From positions 792,017 to 856,016 of the forward strand of contig NZ_FCOT01000012.1 in assembly GCF_900046455.1 (NCBI RefSeq): a stretch of 64,000 nucleotides of DNA. Direction: 5' to 3'. The notes under the pieces are model-generated. The model was not told where the DNA came from, made no database searches, and worked only from the letters and a program-made list of their open reading frames with translations. This document shows positions 24,489 to 32,729 of this stretch, piece by piece. Numbering within the stretch: the first letter of the stretch is position 1; every line of letters starts with the position of its first letter. Position numbers and translations under genes: made by a program. This DNA is from Cellulomonas timonensis (GTDB lineage Bacteria > Actinomycetota > Actinomycetes > Actinomycetales > Cellulomonadaceae).

Positions 24489-24901
24489 CGCGCACGAGCA
24501 TCCTGGCCGAGCTGGCCGTCGAGCGGGGCCGCCAGTACGCCAAGCACGGCAACCAGGCGCACCTGCCCGACGGCACCGGCGGCTCGCAGGCCCAGGCGCT
24601 CGCGGGCATGGCTCGGTCCGACTGCCAGACCGCAGCGGCGGCCGGCGCGGTGACGTTCGCGCACATCCTGGCCGAGGAGGTCGCCGAGGCCCTCGCTGAG
24701 GACACCGCGGCCGAGCTGCGGGCCGAGCTCGTGCAGGTCGCCGCAGTCGCGGTGCAGTGGATCGAGGCGATCGACGCCCGCCCGGTGAACCCGGACTGCA
24801 AGGGTGGCAAGCACAGGTCGTGCGCGGGTGACGCGTGGGACGAGACGGCCGACACCGCGACACGGTGCGCGTGCGGGTGCCACGAGGGCGGTGTCCGGTG
24901 A
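24485..24901 (+). CDS. MazG-like nucleotide pyrophosphohydrolase-related phage protein
   Basis: A 138-residue protein. ILAELAVERGRQYAKHGNQA followed by HILAEEVAEALAED and ELRAELVQVAAVAVQWIEAI matches the helical MazG-like pattern, with the EEVAEA motif providing metal-binding glutamates. Such enzymes hydrolyse NTPs or dNTPs and are common in actinophages. The tail has a cysteine cluster (CACGCH). ATGA overlap with the preceding gene. Confidence 0.65.
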   Translation: MTRTSILAELAVERGRQYAKHGNQAHLPDGTGGSQAQALAGMARSDCQTAAAAGAVTFAHILAEEVAEALAEDTAAELRAELVQVAAVAVQWIEAIDARPVNPDCKGGKHRSCAGDAWDETADTATRCACGCHEGGVR

Positions 24902-25059
24902 CCCCGCGCTCGGAGCGGACCGTGCCGAACGCCCTGCCCGTCGCGTCGGCGGGCGCGTTCGTCCGGGCGGCCATGGAGCCAACGGGCAATGAGCGTCGCG
25001 TGGGGCCCCCGTGGCGGCGCACGTCGCTGTACGAGTACCCGGCTCTTATACACATCTGA
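24898..25059 (+). CDS. Early phage protein truncated at adapter sequence
   Basis: GTG at 24898 overlaps the preceding stop. The frame encodes 53 residues, but the last six (ALIHI region) and the stop come from the adapter-like sequence starting at 25043. The true C-terminus is therefore missing from this assembly. The visible part (TPRSERTVPNALPVASAGAF) has no recognisable domain. Confidence 0.5.
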   Translation: MTPRSERTVPNALPVASAGAFVRAAMEPTGNERRVGPPWRRTSLYEYPALIHI

Positions 25060-25067
25060 CGCTGCCG
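25043..25067 (+). other. Nextera adapter sequence (assembly artefact)
   Basis: 25 consecutive bases (CTCTTATACACATCTGACGC followed by TGCCG) are identical to the reverse complement of the Illumina Nextera read-1 adapter including its Tn5 mosaic end. It faces the opposite way to the copy at 19392, as at the right end of a tagmented fragment. It is not a biological transposon end, because the match extends past the mosaic end into the synthetic part. Confidence 0.92.
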
Positions 25068-25176
25068 GCGGCCCCTAGCGTGTACATTCTGGGTGTTGTG
25101 CCCTCCCGACGACTGCACTCCCGCGGTGAGTCGACCGCTGGTCCGGTGCTAGGTATACGGGCCAGGCCCCGCCCCC

Positions 25177-26012
25177 GTGCCGTACTGGATGCTCGACGAC
25201 CAGGCCCCCCAGAAGGGCAAGATCCTCGGTCTGACCGCCCCCGTGCTCCTCGAGGGCGACATCACCGGCCTGGCCGCCATCGGCATGTGGGCGCTCGCGG
25301 GCGCGGCGTCCCAGCACGCAGGCACCGACGGCCTGATGGGACTGGCCAACCTCGTGCGCGTCGTCCCCGACCGCGCGATCGCCGAGCAGCTCGCCCACCT
25401 CCTGGTGGTCGCTGGGCTGTGGCACGAGCACGGGCACGACTGCCCCCGCTGCGACCCCGTCCCCGAACGCTCTTGGCGCTACCACGACTGGTGGGACATG
25501 CGCTACAAGCCCGACGCCGTGCTCAAGGTCGCCCAGGCCAAGAGCAAGGAGAACAAGCGGCCCGAGGTCGTCAATGCCGTCTGGCTCCGCGACTGCGTCG
25601 ACCCCACCGCCGAGACCCGCCGCATGGCCGCCCACTGCCGCTACTGCGGCAAGCTCACCAAGAGGTCCGACCGCACCCCCGACGGTCCCCAGCTCGACCA
25701 CGTCGACCCCACCATCGCCGCCGGCGCCAGCAACCTCGTCGTCGCCTGCGGCCCCTGCAACCGTGCCAAGGGGTCCAAGCCCCTCAGCGAGGCCGGCATG
25801 ACCCTGCGTCCCGCCCCCCGCACACTCGTTGACCCCCAGCCGGGCCCCCCCCCCCCCCCCCCCCCCCGCCGCCACCGGTTATGTACGGCAGGGTGTGGGC
25901 GTCGAGCGACGACGAGGCCGCCGCCTACGCCCGCAAGATCCTCGACCACCACAACACCGCCGAGGCGCGCCGCTTGGCGCCGCGCTCCCGCCGGCGGGAG
26001 GTCGAGGCGTGA
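25177..26012 (+). CDS. HNH endonuclease-like early phage protein, frame broken at poly-C
   Basis: From GTG 25177 the protein begins MPYWMLDDQAPQKGK and has a helical N-terminal domain of about 90 residues. A treble-clef HNH module follows: CRYCGKLTKRSDRTPDGPQL, DHVDPTIAAGASNLVVACGP, CNRAKGSK. The frame then enters a 23-nt C run (25845-25867). Beyond it the coding pattern is in another frame, VWASSDDEAAAYARKILDHH to the stop at 26010-26012, which overlaps the next gene. I take the run as a length error. If the run is real, the frame would extend to 26151 instead. Confidence 0.6.
25845..25867 (+). repeat. 23-nt homopolymer of C
   Basis: Twenty-three consecutive C bases separate two coding stretches that are out of frame with each other. 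The true length is doubtful. Confidence 0.9.
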
Positions 26013-26608
26013 CCGCCCGCACGACGGCCCGACGCCCCACGCACGCCGCAGACCAGGACCGCGCACGTCAGGTGCGCGCGCTCGCGTCGACCGCCGAGCT
26101 GATCGGCCTGATGCCGTACGAGCTCACCGTCGTGGGTGGCACGGCCGCTGACGCCGACAGGTGGCACCGGGTCTGGCGCACGCACCTGGGCTGGCAGCAC
26201 GCACCATCCGTCGAGACCCGCGTCGAGGCCGTCCGCGCCCTCGAGGTGCGGTGCTGGGCGCTCGCGGGAGTGGTGCCGTGCCCGGACGGGTGCGGGTGGC
26301 CTGTGCGCCTCATGACGACCGCGGCGGGCCGCACCCTGGCGATCGACCCGCTGCCCCGTCAGGACGGCACCGTGTGGCGCCAGTCAGCCCGGGGCAAGGG
26401 CCCGGTCGCGGTGATCCTCGCCGGGCACCAGACACCGCCCGACGCCGAGCCGCTCTACCGGCAGCACTCGCGCTCGTGCCCCGCGACGTCGACGAAGAGG
26501 GTCCGCGAGGCACCGCGCTGCACCGCGTGCGGTGAGCGCCTCGACGCCGTCCTCGCCGGCCGCGACCCCACCTACACCACCCACCCGACCTGCGCGCCCG
26601 ACCCGTGA
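26009..26608 (+). CDS. Phage protein with N-terminal helical and C-terminal cysteine segments
   Basis: A 199-residue protein, GTG start overlapping the preceding stop. Residues 20-90 (STAELIGLMPYELTVVGGTA, then VETRVEAVRALEVRCWALAG) are conserved-looking, with a cysteine motif CPDGCGWPV. A second cysteine set lies near the end (SCPATSTKRV, CTACGERLD, HPTCAPD), suggesting a zinc ribbon. No family named. Confidence 0.6.
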   Translation: MTARTTARRPTHAADQDRARQVRALASTAELIGLMPYELTVVGGTAADADRWHRVWRTHLGWQHAPSVETRVEAVRALEVRCWALAGVVPCPDGCGWPVRLMTTAAGRTLAIDPLPRQDGTVWRQSARGKGPVAVILAGHQTPPDAEPLYRQHSRSCPATSTKRVREAPRCTACGERLDAVLAGRDPTYTTHPTCAPDP

Positions 26609-26739
26609 CCGCCGACGCTCCCAGCCCACCCGCACCACCTCGAGGCGGGCGCACGCCCAGCCTGCCCCCCGCAGACCTCGACGTCGACGCGGACGTGGTG
26701 GACGACCCCAGCCCGCACAGCCTGACCGTCAGCCGGTAG
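26605..26739 (+). CDS. Short open frame in the early operon, possibly part of a frameshifted gene
   Basis: GTG at 26605 overlaps the preceding stop and the frame gives 44 residues ending at TAG 26737-26739. The following 26740-26906 has, in another frame, a plausible C-terminal part with zinc ligands (NVCPIHHQHAPCDRCARDGR) that ends at the ATG overlap with the next gene. Either there are two very short genes here or one gene with an indel near 26735. Confidence 0.4.
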   Translation: MTADAPSPPAPPRGGRTPSLPPADLDVDADVVDDPSPHSLTVSR

Positions 26740-26902
26740 ACGCAGGAGCAGCACCACTGGCCTGGCCCGCACCCACCGGGGGGTCACCCTGGCGTGGCTG
26801 GACTGGCCCCGGCTCCCCGCTCTCCGACGAGAACGTCTGCCCGATCCACCACCAGCACGCCCCGTGCGATCGATGCGCACGCGACGGGCGAGGAGAGACC
26901 CG

Positions 26903-27646
26903 ATGACCGCCCCCACCCTGCCCCGACCTGCCCCGACCTCCGACGTCATCGCCGCACGGGTCCGCTCCCGGATCGAAGACCTGACCCAGCCCCGCACGAC
27001 GACGACGCAGCGGTGGGTGCGTGAGGCCGGCGTCGACCATCTCGTGCGACGCGAGGTGACCGTGACGCTGCCCCCGCTGCTCGTGCAGCTCGCACAGTCC
27101 GTCGCCGGCAGCACCAGCGGTCACGGCTCGTCGGGCACCAAGAGCCGGCCGCCAGGCTCGCTCGAGGGGACAGACACGCTGCGGACCATCACCCGTGAGG
27201 CGGCCTACCTCGCCGGCCGGGTGCTCGCGCTGTACGCGGCCCAGGCGCTGCCCGGACTGCGGGTCAGCGTGAAGCCCCGGCGGCTGGGCGACTCCCTGGC
27301 CGTGATCCACCGGTACGTCGACCAGCTCGACCGCGAGTCGCTGGCCGACGTCGACGCCGCGGTGCGCGGCTGGTGGGCGCACGCCCGCGTCGTCACCACC
27401 TGGGACTCGCCGCCCCTCAAGCCCTACGTCGCCTGCCCGGCCTGCCGGGTGCGCGGGCGCCTGCAGGTCGTCGACCAGCCCCTTGCGATGGTCTGCCTCG
27501 AGTGCAGCAGCACCTGGGACGGGATGACCGCCGACGAGCTCGGCGAGCACATGCGCCTCGCCCTGACCGAAGCTATCCCCGATCCCCAGCTGGGTGCGGA
27601 CTGCACCGGCGATGACGACCTCGAGATGGCAGGAGCAGCGACGTGA
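26903..27646 (+). CDS. Phage protein with a C-terminal zinc-ribbon-like motif
   Basis: A 247-residue protein. The N-terminal two thirds are helical (SDVIAARVRSRIEDLTQPRT, REAAYLAGRVLALYAAQALP). Residues about 175-205 form a ribbon, CPACRVRGRLQVVDQPLAMV then CLECSSTW. The organisation suits a phage DNA-binding or transcription factor, but it is not assigned. ATGA overlap upstream; the stop overlaps the next GTG. Confidence 0.65.
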   Translation: MTAPTLPRPAPTSDVIAARVRSRIEDLTQPRTTTTQRWVREAGVDHLVRREVTVTLPPLLVQLAQSVAGSTSGHGSSGTKSRPPGSLEGTDTLRTITREAAYLAGRVLALYAAQALPGLRVSVKPRRLGDSLAVIHRYVDQLDRESLADVDAAVRGWWAHARVVTTWDSPPLKPYVACPACRVRGRLQVVDQPLAMVCLECSSTWDGMTADELGEHMRLALTEAIPDPQLGADCTGDDDLEMAGAAT

Positions 27647-27930
27647 GCGACCTGGTGATGTTCCTGCTCGCGGAGATCGCGGCGGACGAGGCTGACCCGT
27701 ACTGCGACGGCGCTGGCGAGTATCAGCGCTGCGCAGAGCAGAGTGATCGCAGGCACCTCGAGTGTGAGGCGAAGCGGCGGATCGTGGAGTTGCACATCAG
27801 CCGCGGTTTCGGTTGGTGCGAGCACTACTCGCCGTTCGACGACAACATCGACGACCTATGCCCGACCCTCCGCCTCCTCGCCATCCCCTACGCCGACCGT
27901 CCCGGATTCCGTGAGGAGTGGCGCCCGTGA
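27643..27930 (+). CDS. DUF6221-family phage protein
   Basis: A 95-residue protein. The pattern LVMFLLAEIAADEADPY at the start, LECEAKRRIVELH in the middle and CPTLRLLAIPYADRPGFREE near the C-terminus is characteristic of the DUF6221 family found in actinobacteria and their phages. Function unknown. It is the last gene of the rightward early chain before a 314-bp gap. Confidence 0.8.
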   Translation: MSDLVMFLLAEIAADEADPYCDGAGEYQRCAEQSDRRHLECEAKRRIVELHISRGFGWCEHYSPFDDNIDDLCPTLRLLAIPYADRPGFREEWRP

Positions 27931-27950
27931 CTCGCCGTCGACGCCCGTCG

Positions 27951-28034
27951 TTGCGCACGGGAGCCGGTTAGGCGTACTGTCCCCACCAGTGGGTTCGTCA
28001 TGCCCACGAGAGGCCCGGCCGGGAGGCTGGGCCT
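27951..28034 (+). promoter_or_regulatory. Candidate late promoter and hairpin between early and late regions
   Basis: TTGCGC (27951-27956), an 18-bp spacer and TACTGT (27975-27980) form the best promoter-like pair in the gap 27931-28244. A 10-bp stem with GGGA loop (28011-28020 with 28025-28034, one G-T pair) follows and ends in TTCGT. It could terminate early transcription or structure the leader of the late operon. I see no gene in this gap. Confidence 0.4.
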
Positions 28035-28244
28035 TCGTGCTGTCCGGGGTCGTGCACCTCGGGCGCAGGTCGCCCCGCTCCGGCGGGTGCTGGGCTGACG
28101 GGCCTCGGGGGTCGGGGTCATCGAGCGTCGCGCGACCCGACGCCGTCAGCCCTCCTCAACACCCCAGCCCGCGCGCCGGATCGGACACACCCGAGCGGCC
28201 ATGAGCTGCACTGCGCCGAGACCGCGTAGGGCTGGGGGCCAGCA

Positions 28245-28535
28245 GTGGACGACGACGACCCGAACATCCTGGGCAGCCGCCGGTGGAAGAAGCTCGTCGA
28301 CGAGCTCTGCCCGCCGGGCTCGGTGTGCGGGATCTGCAAGGGCGCGCGCGGGCCGATCCTGTTCGACGTCCGACCGCGCCACCCGCTGGGTCGCAGCCTC
28401 GATCACATCCGCCCGCGCAGCCTGGGCGGCGACGTCTGGGACCCGGCCAACCTGCAGCCGGCGCACTACGGATGCAACGCCGGCAAGCGCGACCGAGTAC
28501 CCACACAGACCAACCTGCGCGGCTGGGAGTGGTGA
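28245..28535 (+). CDS. HNH endonuclease (terminase-associated)
   Basis: A 96-residue single-domain HNH nuclease. SVCGICKGARGPILFDVRPR supplies the first CxxC, SLDHIRPRSLGG the catalytic DH, and NLQPAHYGCNAGKRDR the second zinc pair and the final H/N position. Small HNH proteins directly before the terminase genes are a feature of HK97-like cos phages, where they act with the terminase in DNA cutting and packaging. Start GTG at 28245; no strong ribosome site. Confidence 0.88.
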   Translation: MDDDDPNILGSRRWKKLVDELCPPGSVCGICKGARGPILFDVRPRHPLGRSLDHIRPRSLGGDVWDPANLQPAHYGCNAGKRDRVPTQTNLRGWEW

Positions 28536-28550
28536 CGTCTCCGCAGGTCA

Positions 28551-28645
28551 GGGCCGATTTTCTGAGAAACGGCCTGCGTGGCGACCCGCGCATGTCCATT
28601 TTTTCTCACCCACCTGGGGCGCCCCGGTGGGGGAACCACGCGTGT
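28551..28645. other. Non-coding gap before terminase, candidate cos region
   Basis: The 130 bp between the HNH stop and the small-terminase start contain unusual A/T runs for this genome (GATTTTCTGAGAAAC, CATTTTTTCTC) followed by a GC palindrome (CACC-TGGGGCGCCCC-GGTG). This is where cohesive-end phages of the HNH/terminase type carry cos. Assignment rests on position only. Confidence 0.3.
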
Positions 28646-28668
28646 GGTCCGGGTAGGAGGTGAGCCAC

Positions 28669-29271
28669 GTGCTGATCGAACCCACCACCGGCGCGGTGAT
28701 CCTGCACGGCGACACCCCCGGCCAGCCCGGGTACCGGCGCAAGTGCCGGTGCTCGATCTGCCGCGCCGGTCACGCCGAGCACAACCGCGCCTGGCGCGCG
28801 GCCAAGCGCCGACGCGAGACCGACGAGGCGCTCGCGGACGCCGAGCCGCTGGTGCCGCTCGTCCCGCCCGCCCCGCCGGCGGACCTGCAGTCCGTGCCGA
28901 CGATCGACTTCGACGCGACCGCCGGCACGCTCGAGGCGGCCTTCGACCTGGACCTCAAGGAGCCCGACAGCAGGGTCGCCTTCGCGCGCACCCTGGTCGG
29001 TGTCGCCCGGTACAACGCCCGCGTGCTGGACCAGGTCCCGCTGCACGGGCGCATGGACCTCATCTCGCCTGTGCAGATCCGCCTGCTAGACGTGCTGCAG
29101 CGCATCGGCCTGCTCGGCTTCGCCGGGTTCGCCGACGGGCCCAGCCCTGCAGGCGGCGAGCAGGGAGCCGGGGACGGCGACGGCGTGGCAGCCGCGGCCG
29201 CGGCGATGCTCGCCCAGCTGGCGGGCCTGACGCAGCCCGGGGTGCAGCCAGATGCACCCGTGGACCAGTAG
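28669..29271 (+). CDS. Probable terminase small subunit
   Basis: A 200-residue protein directly before the large terminase. The N-terminus has a zinc-finger-like CRCSICRAGHAEHNRAWRAA, which would bind DNA, and residues 90-150 are helical (VAFARTLVGVARYNARVLDQ, RLLDVLQRIGLLGF). The assignment is mainly by position between HNH and TerL. GTG at 28669 is preferred because AGGAGG ends 8 bp before it; GTG at 28660 overlaps that ribosome site. It overlaps TerL by 20 bp. Confidence 0.65.
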   Translation: MLIEPTTGAVILHGDTPGQPGYRRKCRCSICRAGHAEHNRAWRAAKRRRETDEALADAEPLVPLVPPAPPADLQSVPTIDFDATAGTLEAAFDLDLKEPDSRVAFARTLVGVARYNARVLDQVPLHGRMDLISPVQIRLLDVLQRIGLLGFAGFADGPSPAGGEQGAGDGDGVAAAAAAMLAQLAGLTQPGVQPDAPVDQ

Positions 29272-30766
29272 GGCCGGGGGCAGACCGGAGGCGGTCCCTC
29301 TCTACGCGACCGAGCGCAACCCGACACGGGCGACCCTCGGGCCGCGCGTCGCGAAGATCGCCGAGTTGCAGGGCACGCCGTTCATGCCCTGGCAGCGCGA
29401 CGCGATCGACATCGCGTACGAGATCGACCCCGCCGACGGCGGCCCCTGGTACAAGCGCGTCGTCGTCATCGTCCAGCGCCAGGCCGGCAAGACCACTGTC
29501 GTGCGCACGGTGCAGCTCGACACCTGCCTGTTCCACCCCAACGCCACCGTCCGGTACACCGCCCAGACCAAGGGCGACGCCATCACCCGCCTCGAGCACG
29601 ACTTCTACGACCCGATCTCACAGACCCCACTGGCGGCTTTCCTCGACCTTCGGGTCGGGTCCCGCAAGAAGGGGAAGCCAGGCTTCTACGCGAAGTCCGG
29701 CAGCGAGTCGATCGTGTTCGCGAACGGCTCCCGCTGGGGCGTCGGCGCCGTCAAGCTCTCCTCCGGTCACGGCCCAACGATCGACAACGGCGTGATCGAC
29801 GAGGCGTTCGCCCACCCTGACGCGCGCCTCGAGCAGTCGATGTCGCCGGCCACCGGCCCGCGCAGGCACGCGCAACTATGGATCGCATCGGCTGCCGGGA
29901 ACTACGCGAGCACGTACCTCAAGCGCAAGGTCGACGAGGAGCGCTCGCGGATCACGGTCGAGCGCACCCGCCCGCTGCACCTCCGCCAGTCCCGGACGAT
30001 GTACCTCGAGTACGCCGCACCCGAGGGCTCCGACCGGGAGGACCCGGCGACCTGGTGGGCATGCCACCCGGCGCTCGGCTACACGATCGACGAGGCCTTC
30101 CTGCGCGCCGAGCTCGAGGCCTACGCCGCCGAGCCCGACGAGTTCAACCGCCCGTACTTGGGCTGGTGGCCCCAGCGCAAGGCCGCCGAGTGGGTCATCC
30201 CCGAGACGACCTGGATGGCCAACAGCGTCGAGCCGGACGAGCTTGCCTACTCCGGTGAGCCGGTCTGGTCGATCGACGTCGCACCCCAACGCGACGTCGC
30301 GTCCATCGGGCAGGCCGGCCGCGGCCTCGAGGGCCGGTGCTTCGTGGATGTCCCGGACCGCCGGGTGGGCCCTCCCGTGTGGTGCGTCGAGCGGCTCGTC
30401 GAGCTGCGCGAGCGGTGGGGCGGCAACCACGTCGGCCTCATCGACTCAGCCCGGTCCCTGCAGGTGGACCTCGAGTCCGAGGGCTTCACCGTCCACCTGC
30501 TCGGCGCGCAGGACCGGATGGACGCATGCGGCGCCTTCTACGACGACGCGTTCGACCACCGCCTCCGGCACGTGCAGGACGAGCACCTGACGGCCGCGCT
30601 CGCAGCCGCGACGAAGCGATTCATGACGCAGGAGGGCGGCTTCGTGTGGACACGCGGCCGCTCGCTGGACGACATCACCCCGCTCTATGCCGCGACCGTC
30701 GCCCGCCACGTGTGGGTCAAGGTCGCCGGCGACCTGGACTACGACCCGATGGACGGCATCGGCTGA
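29252..30766 (+). CDS. Terminase large subunit
   Basis: A 504-residue packaging motor. Walker A QRQAGKTT is at residues 75-82 and Walker B VIDEAF at 181-186, in the N-terminal ATPase. The C-terminal nuclease-like half includes WSIDVAPQRDVASIG and VGLIDSARSLQVDL with metal-binding aspartates, as in RNase H-fold terminases. It translocates genome concatemers into proheads through the portal. ATG at 29252 overlaps the small subunit gene. Confidence 0.95.
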   Translation: MHPWTSRAGGRPEAVPLYATERNPTRATLGPRVAKIAELQGTPFMPWQRDAIDIAYEIDPADGGPWYKRVVVIVQRQAGKTTVVRTVQLDTCLFHPNATVRYTAQTKGDAITRLEHDFYDPISQTPLAAFLDLRVGSRKKGKPGFYAKSGSESIVFANGSRWGVGAVKLSSGHGPTIDNGVIDEAFAHPDARLEQSMSPATGPRRHAQLWIASAAGNYASTYLKRKVDEERSRITVERTRPLHLRQSRTMYLEYAAPEGSDREDPATWWACHPALGYTIDEAFLRAELEAYAAEPDEFNRPYLGWWPQRKAAEWVIPETTWMANSVEPDELAYSGEPVWSIDVAPQRDVASIGQAGRGLEGRCFVDVPDRRVGPPVWCVERLVELRERWGGNHVGLIDSARSLQVDLESEGFTVHLLGAQDRMDACGAFYDDAFDHRLRHVQDEHLTAALAAATKRFMTQEGGFVWTRGRSLDDITPLYAATVARHVWVKVAGDLDYDPMDGIG

Positions 30767-30781
30767 ACGGAGGTGGTGGGC

Positions 30782-30919
30782 ATGCGGACCCTGACAACCG
30801 CGCTCGAGGTGGGTGGGGCCGTGCTGGTCATCGCTGGCGTCGCGATGCTGAGCGGTGCGCTCGCGCTGATCGTGGCCGGCGCCGCGGCGCTGGTCTTCTC
30901 CTGGCGGCTGGCCGCATGA
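30782..30919 (+). CDS. Tiny membrane protein between terminase and portal
   Basis: A 45-residue protein (MRTLTTALEVGGAVLVIAG onward) with two short hydrophobic segments. The ribosome site GGAGG is 8 bp upstream and the stop overlaps the portal ATG (ATGA), which argues that it is a real gene. Function unknown. Confidence 0.65.
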   Translation: MRTLTTALEVGGAVLVIAGVAMLSGALALIVAGAAALVFSWRLAA

Positions 30920-32082
30920 GCCTGCTGTTCGGGCCACGCAACCGGGCGCTGACATGGCAGGACGTGTGGGGCGGGGGTGGGCCGAGCGCGGAGGACGTGC
31001 GCGGCGACCGCGCCTATCAGGTCATCCCCGTGTACTCCGCGATCTCGCAGATCGCGGACTCGCTGTCGACGATGCCGATCGGGCAGTACGAGGGCGGCCC
31101 AGGGGCCACCCGGCGGGAGGTCGCCACGCCCTCGCCGATCGTCGTCAAGCCCGACCCCACCCGGGAGCGGGTCGACTGGCTACACCAGGGCGCCGGATCA
31201 GCACTGCTGCGCGGGAACGCCTTCGGCCTGGTGACCGGGGTGTGGCCCAACCCCACGTCGGTGACCTGGTTGCACCCGGACCGGGTGTACGTCGACGAGA
31301 CGGGCGTGGAGCCGCTCTACCACCTGGGAGTCCCTGGACAGGGCAAGCCCGCTCGGCGGTGGCCGCACGGCCCGATCTTGCATGTGCCGGCGTTCACGGT
31401 GGCCGGGTCGTGGAAAGGGCTGTCGCCGCTCGAGTTGTTCATGCTGCGGTTCGAGACCTGGGCGATGTCGGCGGGGTACGGGCACGACTGGTTCAAGTCG
31501 AATGCCCGGCCGTCGGGTGTGCTGCAGAACCTCAAGGCGAGCCTGACCAAACGGCAGGTGGCCGAGACCAAGGACCAGTACCTCGCGTCGGTGAGGGCGC
31601 ACGAGCCGGTGGTGCTCGACCAGAACTGGTCGTGGACCGAGCTGTCGATCAAGCCCGGCGAGGCGCAGTTCCTCGAGACGATCAAGGCGACCTCGACGCA
31701 GATCGCTGCGATCTACAAGGTCGCCCCGGAAGACGTGGGCGGGGAGTCGGGCTCGTCCAAGACGTACTCGAACCGCGAGCAGGACCAAGCCCGCTACAAC
31801 GTCCGCGCGCTGTTGCCGTGGATCGTGCGGTTCGAGGCCGCGATCACGTCGCTGCTGGCGCGCCCGCAGTACGTGAAGTTCAACATGGACGCCCTCTCGC
31901 GCCCTGACCTGCTGACCCGCATGCAGGCCCACGAGGTCCAGCTGCGCACCGGCGTCGAGACGCTCGAGGAAGCCCGAGCCGCCGAGGACCGCCCACCGCT
32001 GGACGACGAGCAGATCGCCGCGTGGCTCAGCCGCTACGCCAAGGCGCCCCAGCCGGGGCAGATCGGAGGTCCCCGTGACTGA
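30916..32082 (+). CDS. HK97-type portal protein
   Basis: A 388-residue portal subunit, the dodecameric DNA entry channel of the head. Characteristic blocks are YQVIPVYSAISQIADSLSTM, the core GNAFGLVTG and VTWLHPDRVYVDE, GLSPLELFMLRFETW, and ETIKATSTQIAAIYKVAPED followed by SNREQDQARYNVRALLPWI. The length is typical for the PF04860 family. ATG at 30916 overlaps the preceding small gene and the stop overlaps the protease GTG. Confidence 0.95.
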   Translation: MSLLFGPRNRALTWQDVWGGGGPSAEDVRGDRAYQVIPVYSAISQIADSLSTMPIGQYEGGPGATRREVATPSPIVVKPDPTRERVDWLHQGAGSALLRGNAFGLVTGVWPNPTSVTWLHPDRVYVDETGVEPLYHLGVPGQGKPARRWPHGPILHVPAFTVAGSWKGLSPLELFMLRFETWAMSAGYGHDWFKSNARPSGVLQNLKASLTKRQVAETKDQYLASVRAHEPVVLDQNWSWTELSIKPGEAQFLETIKATSTQIAAIYKVAPEDVGGESGSSKTYSNREQDQARYNVRALLPWIVRFEAAITSLLARPQYVKFNMDALSRPDLLTRMQAHEVQLRTGVETLEEARAAEDRPPLDDEQIAAWLSRYAKAPQPGQIGGPRD

Positions 32083-32716
32083 CATCGAGGCGGTGCGCCG
32101 GCGGGGGTTCGAGCAGCCCGTACGCCTGCGCGCAGCACCCGAGGGGTCGGGCTCGCCCGGAGTGCTGGCTGGGTACGCCCTGCGGTTCAACCAGCTCTCG
32201 CGTGACCTGGGGGGCTGGTTCGAGGAGATCGACCCCGCGGCCGTTGACCTGGCCACCACAGGCCGGGTGCTGTGCCGGTGGAACCACGACTCGTCCGGCC
32301 TCCTGGGGACCACCGACGCCGGCACGCTTCGGCTGCTCGTCGACGGCGAGGGTCTGGCCTACGAGAACGACCTGCCCGGCACGAGCCTGGGCCGTGACGT
32401 CGCGGTGCTCGCCGAGCGCGGCGACGTCGCCTACTCATCGTTCGCGTTCCGGGTGATGCCCGGGGGCGAGCGCTGGTACATCGACGCCGAGGACCGGCTC
32501 GTGTGCCGCGTGCTGGCCATGTCGCTCATCGACGTGGCGCCCGTGGCGGACCCCGCCTACTGGGCGTCCAGCGCAGGGATGACCCGCTCGATCGACGTCG
32601 GGCAGATCCGCTCGACGCTGACCGCGCCAGCCCCCACCGACACGTCCGCCGCTGACCGGCTGCGGACCGAGCTCGCCTGGGCACACGCCCTGGGCGATCG
32701 CATCACCACCCACTGA
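32075..32716 (+). CDS. HK97-type prohead protease
   Basis: A 213-residue S78-family maturation protease. The start is typical (RLRAAPEGSGSPGVLAGYAL then FEEIDPAAV), the catalytic histidine is probably in LCRWNHDSSGLLG, and the serine in DVAYSSFAFRV, followed by VLAMSLIDVAPVADPAY. It cleaves the scaffold part of the capsid protein during head maturation. GTG at 32075 overlaps the portal stop. Confidence 0.93.
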   Translation: MTDIEAVRRRGFEQPVRLRAAPEGSGSPGVLAGYALRFNQLSRDLGGWFEEIDPAAVDLATTGRVLCRWNHDSSGLLGTTDAGTLRLLVDGEGLAYENDLPGTSLGRDVAVLAERGDVAYSSFAFRVMPGGERWYIDAEDRLVCRVLAMSLIDVAPVADPAYWASSAGMTRSIDVGQIRSTLTAPAPTDTSAADRLRTELAWAHALGDRITTH

Positions 32717-32729
32717 AAGGACCTGGCAC

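Noticed and set aside
25043-25067. Tn5 mosaic end indicating a natural transposon
   Set aside because: The identity continues beyond the 19-bp mosaic end into the synthetic Nextera part, and there is no transposase.
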